Origin: CAYWTX01 sp964461295
Lineage (GTDB): Bacteria > Planctomycetota > Phycisphaerae > SM23-33
Direction: 5' to 3'
DNA length: 8,160 nucleotides
Assembly (NCBI GenBank): GCA_964461295.1
Contig: CAYWTX010000659.1
Location: forward strand, 1-8,160
Shown: one piece after another, positions 1 through 6,745 of the stretch
How the letters are laid out: each line of letters starts with the position of its first letter
Position numbering within the stretch: the first letter of the stretch is position 1
The notes under the pieces: generated by a model
What the model was told of the DNA's origin: nothing
The model's input: the letters and a program-made list of their open reading frames with translations, nothing else
Database searches by the model: none
Translations under genes and position numbers: made by a program

Positions 1-43
1 GACAACACGCTGCGCGCGCAGAAGCGCACGCGGCGTTGCCCGG

Positions 44-1801
44 GTGACGGCGGCGACGGGCACGGCCGAGGCGCCCATCGAACTGACGGTGCTGCCGTTT
101 CAGGTCCCGCCGCCGCGGCAGCAGCGGGTGTGGGTGAACTGCCTGCAATCGGCGGAATCGGTCGCACGCTACTACAACGTGCCGATGTGGTCGGACAGGC
201 ATTTCGAGTTGATCGAGCCGTCGATGGCCCTGATGGGGCTGATCGGCAACGACATCCTGGGCGTCTCGGCCGTGAGCAGGAGCGTCTTCGGCGACGACCC
301 GGTGATCGTGTTCCGGAAGGAGGGGGGCGGCCATGTGCCGGAACTGAAGCACCTGCGGCGTTACCTGGCGACGTACGGCAAGCACGCGGGGGCGCCGGCG
401 TACCTGGTGGTGCACGTGTGGAACTACGGCATGTACTACAAGGGGGGCGGGCGCGACGGCGGGACGACGAAGTTCGAGGTCAAGACCTTCGCGGTGAAGG
501 AGCTTCGCGGCACGGAACTGGTGGACGCCAACGTGCCCATGTACGGGCAACCGGGATCCGAGGAGCAGTGGAAGCCGCTGTTCGAGCAGATGCGGGCCTT
601 GCTTGCGGAGATGAAGTGGAAGGACACGCGGCTGCTGCTGGGCACCAGCGGCGACACGTGGCCCAGCGACCAGACGGCGGCGTTCTTCGGCAAGGTGGCG
701 CCCGGCGTGGGGTGGCGGTCGCTGACGCACGGGGTGGGCAGCCCCAAGTGGGGGGCCAGCGTCGCCAAACGGACGCAGCCCAACGGCATGGTGATCGACC
801 TGCTGGAGATGGCCCGCCGCGTGCCGAAGTTCTACACCGGGAGCGAGGAACTGCCCGTCTGCACCAACAGCCGCGACAACGTCGGCAGCAATCCGGGGTC
901 GTACCTGTGCCTGGCGGGCGATTCGATCGTCGGCTTCGGCTACGAGGGATACTGCTGGAAGGGGATCGACTACTGGCCGTACAAGACGGAAACGGGCGCG
1001 CTGCGCAGCGCGCTGAACAGCTACGTGGGGTTCGGCAACATGGTGGGGGGCACGCCGCGCGCGATGGCCGTGCCCGGCCCCGCGGGCGCCGTGGCAACCC
1101 AGCAGTTCGAGGTGCTTCGGGAGGCCACGCAGCAGTGCGAGGCGGCGCTGGCCATTCGCCGGGGGCTGCACAGGCTGCTGGATCCCGTGACGCGGCCGAT
1201 CGACCTGGCGGAGCTGTTTGTGGACAAAGCGGTTTTCCCGCGCAGGGACGGCAAGCCCCTGGGCGGCGAGCCGAAGTTCTGCGAACTGGAACTGTCCATC
1301 TGGGAGGACGGCGACAAGTGCGAAGTGCTGGTGGCCGCTCCGACCCTGAACGGCTCGAAGGACCACAGCGGCACGATCAAGGTTGTGCCGGCCCAGCGAG
1401 GCAAGGCGTACGAGGTGGCGGTGTCGATGAAGAAGGACGGGTGGGGTACGGAGGGCGGAGAGGGGAAGTACACGATCCGCCTGGAACACAAGGGCGACGG
1501 CATCGTCGGCACGTACGAGGGAACGTTCGAGGGCGTGCCGCGCAGCGGGGCCGTGAAGGGCACACTCCTCAAGGGCGCGTATGATCTCGCCGTCTCGCCG
1601 GCGGCGCCGCGTACCGAGTTGACCGACCGGGCCGAACAGGCGCTGTCGAACTACGTTGCCGCGGCGAATGGCGCAACTCGGCGCGGAACAAGCTACGATG
1701 ACGTGTACCGGGCCGTGGAGGCTGTATATGCCTCGGCCGGCGAAGTGCAGAAGGCGGCAGCGAAGAAGAACGGAGAGGCGGCTGGTGTCGCTGGCAAGTG
1801 A
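44..1801 (+). CDS. GH123/DUF4091-like glycoside hydrolase-type protein with C-terminal beta domain, probably 5'-truncated
   Basis: Likely extracytoplasmic protein of the loose GH123/DUF4091 type; substrate unknown. From GTG 44, residues about 12-24 (IELTVLPFQVPPP) resemble the linker that follows an N-terminal beta domain in this group. Residues about 28-395 look like the alpha/beta barrel, with LLLGTSGDTWPS, a W-rich stretch near residue 305 (CWKGIDYWPY) and the typical closing motif QQFEVLREATQQCEAAL near 353-367. Residues about 411-510 form a separate beta-rich domain with GTYEGTFEG, followed by an Ala-rich helical tail. GTG 44 is only the first usable start: no Shine-Dalgarno and no signal peptide precede the barrel, and the frame is open to the window edge, so the gene very probably begins upstream. 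The stop overlaps the next gene by 17 bases, suggesting translational coupling. I could not identify catalytic acids, so activity is unproven. Coding is secure; family moderately so. Confidence 0.72.
   Translation: MTAATGTAEAPIELTVLPFQVPPPRQQRVWVNCLQSAESVARYYNVPMWSDRHFELIEPSMALMGLIGNDILGVSAVSRSVFGDDPVIVFRKEGGGHVPELKHLRRYLATYGKHAGAPAYLVVHVWNYGMYYKGGGRDGGTTKFEVKTFAVKELRGTELVDANVPMYGQPGSEEQWKPLFEQMRALLAEMKWKDTRLLLGTSGDTWPSDQTAAFFGKVAPGVGWRSLTHGVGSPKWGASVAKRTQPNGMVIDLLEMARRVPKFYTGSEELPVCTNSRDNVGSNPGSYLCLAGDSIVGFGYEGYCWKGIDYWPYKTETGALRSALNSYVGFGNMVGGTPRAMAVPGPAGAVATQQFEVLREATQQCEAALAIRRGLHRLLDPVTRPIDLAELFVDKAVFPRRDGKPLGGEPKFCELELSIWEDGDKCEVLVAAPTLNGSKDHSGTIKVVPAQRGKAYEVAVSMKKDGWGTEGGEGKYTIRLEHKGDGIVGTYEGTFEGVPRSGAVKGTLLKGAYDLAVSPAAPRTELTDRAEQALSNYVAAANGATRRGTSYDDVYRAVEAVYASAGEVQKAAAKKNGEAAGVAGK
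1772..1778 (+). promoter_or_regulatory. Ribosome binding site of the propeller gene
   Basis: GGAGAGG lies six bases before GTG 1785, inside the end of the upstream gene. It decides the start: the long in-frame extension back to ATG 1656 would put a basic, Arg-rich stretch of 43 residues before the signal peptide and lies wholly inside the preceding coding sequence. Confidence 0.7.
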
Positions 1802-4800
1802 GACGTTTGCGTTGCGGCGGAGTGCGTGCGTGCTGTGCGGCTTGCTGGCGATGGCCGGGGCGGCGTTCGCGGGCGACAGCGCCTTGCCGTCGGACTGGCC
1901 CGCGTGGCGAGGCGGGCCCGAGCGGCGTGGGGTGACGGCGGCGCCGTTGTCGCCGCCGCTGTACCTTCAGTGGGTGCGCAAGCTGCCCCCGCAGCAGCCG
2001 GCGTGGACCGACGACGACCGCGCGAAGTTCGACCGCGGCTACCATCCGGTAGCCGGGGGGGGAATGTTGTTCGTCGCCTCGACGATCAACGATCGGGTCA
2101 CGGCGTACGACCTGGCCACGGGCGTGGAGAAGTGGGCATTCTACGCCGAAGGCCCCATTCGCGTGGCGCCGGCGTTGTGGCGGACGCCAACGCCGCAACT
2201 GGCGCCCGGCCAGACGCCGCCGCCCAATGCAGGCAAGGGCTTTCTCTATGTCGCCAGCGACGACGGCTGGCTGTACTGCCTCAGCGCCGAGACCGGCGCC
2301 GTGGCGTGGAAGCGCCGCCCCTGCCCCCAGCGCCGTCTGCTGGTGGGCAACCGCCGCGTGATCTCGACCTGGCCGTGCCGCGGCGGACCCGCCGTCGCGG
2401 CCTCGCTCACCCGGGCGGGACAGACCGACGTTTACGTCGCCGCGGGCGTGTTCCCGTTCATGGGCGCGTACGTCGCGGCGTATGACGCCGAGACCGGCCG
2501 GAACGTCTGGACCGGCACGGACGGCAGCTTCCCGTTCCGTTCGGTGCCGCACCCCGGCGCGTTCTCGTTCTCGGGGCTCTCGCCGCAGGGGCACATCGCC
2601 GTCGCCGGCGACAAGCTCATCATCCCCGGCGGCATTGACGCCCCCGGGATCTTCGACCGCCGCACCGGGCGGTTCCTTCGCTTCGGCGCCGGCGAGACGC
2701 ACTCGGTGATGGCGGCCGGGAACTTCGGCTTCTGCGGCGGGCGGATGTTCGCCCTCGATACCGGGCGCGAAGTCCGCCTGGAAGGCGCCCGGGTTGGCCC
2801 GGCCGTGCTGGGAGGCAAGGCGTGGTATGTTTCGGGCGCCGTGCTCGATCCGGACAGCCTGCGCATCGGCGCCGAGCAGATCACGACCGCCGCCAACAGC
2901 GAGGAGATCAGCCGCTCCTTCAGGGCGACGGCCGACGTCCGGCGCGACCGCGGCATCGGCACGCCGTGGCTTCTGGCCGGCGGCGCGGGCGGCGCCAAGG
3001 CGCACCTGGTAGTCACCGGCGGCGCCAGAGGCGCGCCCGGGGTGACCACGCTGGCGATGCTCGACGTGACCGATCCCTCCGCGGACGCCGTCAGCGTCTG
3101 GCAGGGCGACGTGACCGGCGCGGTGTCGGACGTGTTGGCCGCCGCCGGCCGGCTGATCGCCGTCACGCTGGAGGGGAGCATCTGCTGTTTCGGGGCCGAG
3201 AAAGTGGCCGGGCGGACGTTCGAGGCGCCCAGCCTGGCGGAGGCGACGCCGGCGCCCGGCAAGGCGATGGCGGGGGGGTACTCCGTCGTCATCGGCGGCG
3301 GCGAGGCGGGGGAGTTGGAGAAGTCGGCTCGCGAAGGGGTGGTGCACGTGGTGGGCGTCGAGCCCGACGCCGGACGTCTTGAGCGCCTGCGGCGCAAGTT
3401 GGACGAGGCGGGCCTGTACGGCACGCGGGCGGCGATGATCGCCGGGCGCCTGGACGCCGACCTCGACTTCCCGCCGTACTTCGCCGAACAGGTTCTCGTG
3501 CCCGATCTGGACGCGGCCGGCTTCACGCCCGCCACGGGCAAGGCGTTCGCCGAAAGGCTTTTCCGCATGTTGCGTCCGTACGGGGGCGCGGCTCGCGTGG
3601 AATGCGGCGGCAATCGCGAGGCATTCGCGACGGCGGCGAAGACCGACGGCCTGGCCGGGGCGAACCTGGCCTGGAGCGGGCAGACGATGCTGCTGACGCG
3701 GCAGGGGGCGCTGAGCGGTTCGGCGGAATGGCTGGGCCAGAACGCCGACGCGGGCAACACGCGGTGCAGCCGCGACGATCTGGTGAAGGCCCCGCTGGGG
3801 CTGCTATGGTTCGGCAACGCGATGCCCAACAGCCTGGTGCTGCCCCGGCACGGCGAGGGGCCCGTCGAGCAGGTCGCGGCGGGGCGGCTGGTCATCGAGG
3901 GCCCCGACTCGCTCAGCGCCGCCGACGTGTACACGGGGCGCCTGCTGTGGACGCGCGACATGACCGGCCTGGGGATGTACTACAACGTTTCCAAGCACCA
4001 GCGAGGCGCGCACGCCCTGGGCAGCAACTACTTCGCCGCCGGCGACGAGGTATACGTTGCCCGCGAGAAGAGCTGCCTCGTGCTGGACGCCCGGAGCGGA
4101 GGCAGTCTTCGCGAGTTGAAGCTGCCCGGCGGCGCGGGGTGGATGTTCATGATCGCCTGTGGCGACAAGCTGGTGGCCGGCATGGACCCCGACGTGGTCG
4201 ACGTGCGCGGGCGCTACAACACCGACGCCACCAGCAAGGGCCTGGCCGTTCTCGACCGCCGCGGGAGCAGCGTCCTGTGGACGCGCCAGGCAGACCGGGG
4301 CTTCGGCCACTACGCCGTTGCCGCCGGGGCCGGCAAGGTCTTCTGCTTCGACCGCCTCTCGGCGGACGCGGCCGAGAGACTGCGCCGCCGCGGCATCGAC
4401 CCCAACACGACGGGCACGACGCTGCTGGCGTTGGACATCAAGACCGGCGAGGTGGTGTGGCAGAGCGACCGCTGCGTCGGCGACGGGCGGGGCCTGTCCT
4501 ACAGCGAGGAGCACGACATCGTGCTGGCCGCGGGCGCTCTGCGCGGCAAGGACGGCAAGGTGCTGTGGGACCGGCTGACGATCAAGGACGCGCCCGATCC
4601 GTGCTCGCTGGGGCCTGGCTTCGCCGACAGCGTCCGGGGCGGGGTCGAGCGGCTGTGGTGGGGCAAGTGGGGGCCGATGATCAACGGGCGCACGATCTAC
4701 ACGCAGGGGCAGGCGGCGTTCGACCTGCTCACGGGCGAGCAGAAAATATGGACGGAGCCGAATGGAACGACGCGGGCGTGGCGGTATCGGCGCAGCCACG

Positions 4801-5645
4801 GGTGCGGACCATCGGCGGGGGCTCGGCACGTCATCACGTTCCGCAGCGGGTGCGCGGGGTTCTACGACCTGGCCCGCGATGGCGGGACGGCGAACCTGGG
4901 GGGCTTCCGCAGCGGGTGCACGTCGAACCTGATCGTCGCCTGCGGCGTGCTCAACGCGCCGGACTACACGCGATCCTGCGGCTGCGCCTACCAGAACCGC
5001 ACGTCGCTGGGCATGGTGCATGACGCCGAGGCCGAGTACTGGACCTACGGCGCCACGCCCACCATCGGGCGCGTGGGCTTCAACTTCGCGGCCCCCGGCG
5101 ACCGCGTCGACGACGACGGCACGCTGTGGCGGGCGGAGCCCCCCGCCGTGCCGGCCCGCTTCGGCGGCCTGGCGCGGGCGACGATCTCGCCGGCGCCGGA
5201 TCCCAACACGGAAGGCGGGTCGCGAACGTTCTACAACCATTCGTTGCTCCTGACGGGCCCGGCGCGCTGGCGGTGGGTGGGCGGCTCGGGGCTGATCGGC
5301 GCGAGGTCGGTCACCGTTCCGCTGGCGGAACTTCGCGGCGGCAAGCCGGTCACGATCCGGCTGGTGTTTGTCGAGCCGGAACACGCCTCGACCGGCAAGC
5401 GGGTGCTCAGCGTGGGCATCGCCGCGCCGGGGATGGGGGCGGCGGGGGCTGTGGCGGGCGGGCCGGGCGGCAAGCCCGCCATCGAGAATCTGGACGTCTT
5501 CGGCGAAGCGGGCGCTCGCATGTTGCCGGTGGTGAAGGAACTCCGCGACGTTCGCTTGCCGGCGGGGGCGAAGGCCCTGGAATTCACACTCACGTCCAAA
5601 CTGGGCGAAACGCTCCTCTGCGGCGTGGAGATCGTCGAGCCGTAG
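1785..5645 (+). CDS. Secreted PQQ-like beta-propeller protein with inserted methyltransferase-like domain and malectin-like C-terminus
   Basis: 1286-residue exported protein of unknown role. The GTG 1785 start gives a signal peptide: LRRSACV, a hydrophobic core, then AFA before G30. Residues about 30-490 carry PQQ/BamB-type propeller repeats (TAYDLATGVEKWAF, YCLSAETGAVAWKR). Residues about 498-640 resemble a class I methyltransferase: glycine loop VVIGGGEAG (501-509), then VVGVEPD with E526 ending strand 2. The loop departs from the usual GxGxG and the domain sits outside the cytoplasm, so methyl transfer is doubtful. After AEWLGQNADAGNT (near 647-659) a second propeller section runs to about 1086 with repeats such as LLALDIKTGEVVWQ and a Cys-rich part (FRSGC, SCGCAYQ; C1065, C1067). 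Residues about 1120-1286 resemble malectin-type sugar-binding folds (VTIRLVFVEPEHAS). No CxxCH heme motif was seen. It probably binds or scaffolds glycans or proteins at the envelope; inferred only. Coding and architecture are clear, function open. Confidence 0.88.
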   Translation: MSLASETFALRRSACVLCGLLAMAGAAFAGDSALPSDWPAWRGGPERRGVTAAPLSPPLYLQWVRKLPPQQPAWTDDDRAKFDRGYHPVAGGGMLFVASTINDRVTAYDLATGVEKWAFYAEGPIRVAPALWRTPTPQLAPGQTPPPNAGKGFLYVASDDGWLYCLSAETGAVAWKRRPCPQRRLLVGNRRVISTWPCRGGPAVAASLTRAGQTDVYVAAGVFPFMGAYVAAYDAETGRNVWTGTDGSFPFRSVPHPGAFSFSGLSPQGHIAVAGDKLIIPGGIDAPGIFDRRTGRFLRFGAGETHSVMAAGNFGFCGGRMFALDTGREVRLEGARVGPAVLGGKAWYVSGAVLDPDSLRIGAEQITTAANSEEISRSFRATADVRRDRGIGTPWLLAGGAGGAKAHLVVTGGARGAPGVTTLAMLDVTDPSADAVSVWQGDVTGAVSDVLAAAGRLIAVTLEGSICCFGAEKVAGRTFEAPSLAEATPAPGKAMAGGYSVVIGGGEAGELEKSAREGVVHVVGVEPDAGRLERLRRKLDEAGLYGTRAAMIAGRLDADLDFPPYFAEQVLVPDLDAAGFTPATGKAFAERLFRMLRPYGGAARVECGGNREAFATAAKTDGLAGANLAWSGQTMLLTRQGALSGSAEWLGQNADAGNTRCSRDDLVKAPLGLLWFGNAMPNSLVLPRHGEGPVEQVAAGRLVIEGPDSLSAADVYTGRLLWTRDMTGLGMYYNVSKHQRGAHALGSNYFAAGDEVYVAREKSCLVLDARSGGSLRELKLPGGAGWMFMIACGDKLVAGMDPDVVDVRGRYNTDATSKGLAVLDRRGSSVLWTRQADRGFGHYAVAAGAGKVFCFDRLSADAAERLRRRGIDPNTTGTTLLALDIKTGEVVWQSDRCVGDGRGLSYSEEHDIVLAAGALRGKDGKVLWDRLTIKDAPDPCSLGPGFADSVRGGVERLWWGKWGPMINGRTIYTQGQAAFDLLTGEQKIWTEPNGTTRAWRYRRSHGCGPSAGARHVITFRSGCAGFYDLARDGGTANLGGFRSGCTSNLIVACGVLNAPDYTRSCGCAYQNRTSLGMVHDAEAEYWTYGATPTIGRVGFNFAAPGDRVDDDGTLWRAEPPAVPARFGGLARATISPAPDPNTEGGSRTFYNHSLLLTGPARWRWVGGSGLIGARSVTVPLAELRGGKPVTIRLVFVEPEHASTGKRVLSVGIAAPGMGAAGAVAGGPGGKPAIENLDVFGEAGARMLPVVKELRDVRLPAGAKALEFTLTSKLGETLLCGVEIVEP

Positions 5646-5655
5646 TGGCGCCTGA

Positions 5656-5677
5656 CGGCGTCGGGCGAGCGACGCCG
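5656..5677 (+). terminator. Hairpin after the propeller gene, weak terminator candidate
   Basis: CGGCGTCG (5656-5663) pairs perfectly with CGACGCCG (5670-5677) across a six-base loop, starting 11 bases after the TAG stop. The stem is strong and GC-rich, but what follows is GGGGGCAGG rather than a T tract, so a classical intrinsic terminator is not shown. It may instead protect the mRNA 3' end or act with Rho. Confidence 0.35.
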
Positions 5678-5774
5678 GGGGGCAGGCCAAGCACCAAGGG
5701 CGTCAGCAGACGCGGTTGCGTTGGGATCCCGCGGGGGCGAGGTTTTTTCGCGAAGGGGCGCGGCGTCGAGGAAC

Positions 5775-5802
5775 TTGACTCGCGGCTTAGGGTTTGGATA
5801 AT
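5775..5802 (+). promoter_or_regulatory. Sigma70-like promoter ahead of the ABC ATPase gene
   Basis: TTGACT (5775-5780) and GATAAT (5797-5802), each five of six matches to consensus, are separated by 16 bases. They sit in the 220-base spacer before the ATPase, giving a leader of roughly 57 bases if transcription starts near 5809. The AT-rich elements stand out in a GC-rich background. This suggests the ATPase and the membrane protein after it can be transcribed apart from the two upstream genes. No operator was recognised beside it. Confidence 0.5.
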
Positions 5803-5865
5803 CGACGAGCCCGGCAGGGCGTGACGGCCGGGCGCCGCTTAGGCAGTCCTGAAGCCAGCGAGAAG

Positions 5866-6600
5866 ATGATGCCTCCGACAGACGAAGTCCTCATCGAGGC
5901 GCACAACCTGGAGCGGAAATACGTCACGGGGGAGACCGTTGTCTACGCGTTGGCGGACGTGACTCTCACGATCCATCGGGGCGAGTACGTCTCGCTGATG
6001 GGCCCCAGCGGGTCGGGCAAGACCACGTTCTTCAACATGATCGGGGCCTTGGACTTCCCCACCGGCGGGCGGATCTTCATCGGCGGGCGCGACCTGGGCG
6101 GCCTGTCGGCCAAGGAACTGGCATACCTGCGATGCGTGAACATCGGCTACATCTTCCAGAACTACAACCTGGTGGAAGTCTTCAGCGCCGTGCAGAACGT
6201 CATGCTGCCGATGCGGATTCTGGGCATTCCGGAAGGTGAGGCGAAGGAGAAGGCGGCCGGGATCCTGAAGCGCGTGGGGCTGGGCGCCCGGATGGACCAC
6301 CTGCCGGGCGAGTTGTCGGGCGGGCAGCAGCAGCGGGTGGCCATTGCCCGTTCGCTGGCGAACGATCCGAGCCTGCTGCTGGCGGACGAGCCGACGGGCA
6401 ACCTGGACTCCAGGACCGGGCACGAGATCGTGCATCTCCTCAGCGAGTTGAGCCAGGAGCACGGCGTGACGGTGGTGTCGGCGACGCATGACCACCGGAT
6501 GCTGGACGTTTCCGACCGCGTGGTGTACCTGCGCGACGGGAAGGTCGAGCGCGTGGTTGCTCGCGAGGACCTGAGGATTTCGGTTGGGTCGATCAAGTGA
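5866..6600 (+). CDS. ABC transporter ATP-binding protein, LolD/MacB type
   Basis: A complete 244-residue cytoplasmic nucleotide-binding subunit that would power a separate membrane permease. All motifs are intact: Walker A GPSGSGKTT (46-54), Q-loop glutamine Q98 in YIFQNYNLV, signature LSGGQQQRVAIARS (150-163), Walker B LLLADE (170-175) with catalytic E175, D-loop NLDS and switch histidine H208 in SATHDH. The spacing and sequence match the LolD/MacB (MJ0796-like) group, whose partners are usually FtsX-like permeases in lipoprotein release, macrolide/peptide export or envelope stress; which applies here is not visible. ATG 5866 or the adjacent ATG 5869 is preferred because GAGAAG lies directly before it and the family N-terminus (LIEAHNLERKY) follows. 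GTG 5821 is an in-frame alternative adding 15 residues. No permease is seen upstream, so the partner is probably the next gene or lies further downstream. Confidence 0.93.
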   Translation: MMPPTDEVLIEAHNLERKYVTGETVVYALADVTLTIHRGEYVSLMGPSGSGKTTFFNMIGALDFPTGGRIFIGGRDLGGLSAKELAYLRCVNIGYIFQNYNLVEVFSAVQNVMLPMRILGIPEGEAKEKAAGILKRVGLGARMDHLPGELSGGQQQRVAIARSLANDPSLLLADEPTGNLDSRTGHEIVHLLSELSQEHGVTVVSATHDHRMLDVSDRVVYLRDGKVERVVAREDLRISVGSIK

Positions 6601-6625
6601 GGCCGGGGATCGGATACCGGATGCC

Positions 6626-6656
6626 GGAGAGCGGGCACCGGGGACTGGAGAGCGGG
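6626..6656 (+). repeat. Direct repeat pair in intergenic purine-rich tract
   Basis: GGAGAGCGGG occurs at 6626-6635 and again at 6647-6656, 21 bases apart, within a stretch (about 6604-6660) that also reuses CGGAT and CCGG words. It fills the first half of the spacer between the ATPase and the membrane protein. Function is unknown; it looks like a decayed intergenic repeat rather than a protein-binding site. Confidence 0.5.
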
Positions 6657-6665
6657 GATGGAGCA

Positions 6666-6745
6666 GCCAAGCATCAGGTGAGCGAGCAACCAAGCGAACG
6701 ATGGGCCGAGTAACCGAGCAACCGAGTAACCGAGTAACCAAGCGA
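6666..6745 (+). repeat. Imperfect 8-bp tandem repeat array ending at a start codon
   Basis: Ten consecutive 8-base units can be laid out in phase. The best block is CCGAGTAA (6706), CCGAGCAA (6714), CCGAGTAA (6722), CCGAGTAA (6730) and CCAAGCGA (6738). Earlier units (GCCAAGCA 6666, GCGAGCAA 6682, CCAAGCGA 6690) are diverged and two (6674, 6698) barely match. The array runs directly into the ATG at 6745 and replaces the place where a ribosome binding site would be expected. Unit length is not a multiple of three and stops occur in it, so it is non-coding. Confidence 0.75.

Noticed and set aside
130..1584. Long open frame on the + strand in frame 1
   Set aside because: It overlaps the glycoside hydrolase-like gene in another frame, is dominated by Arg/Gly/Ala and shows no domain. 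The frame-2 product has coherent motifs and strong third-position bias.
1656..1784. N-terminal extension of the propeller protein back to ATG 1656
   Set aside because: It adds 43 mainly basic residues before a good signal peptide, whereas GTG 1785 has a well-placed ribosome binding site.
1569..3347. 592-codon reverse-strand open frame
   Set aside because: Mirror of GC-rich coding sequence: the product is Arg/Ala/Pro/His-rich without motifs, while the + strand encodes recognisable propeller repeats.
3804..5690. 628-codon reverse-strand open frame
   Set aside because: Same reason; it lies opposite the second propeller and malectin-like domains.
5711..5748. Intrinsic terminator ending in T6 at 5743-5748
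   Set aside because: The only stem found (CGCGG 5711-5715 with CCGCG 5729-5733) is five pairs with a 13-base loop and stands nine bases from the T run, too weak and too far to call.
6666..6745. CRISPR array
   Set aside because: Units are 8 bases, directly adjacent and without spacers; no cas gene is nearby.
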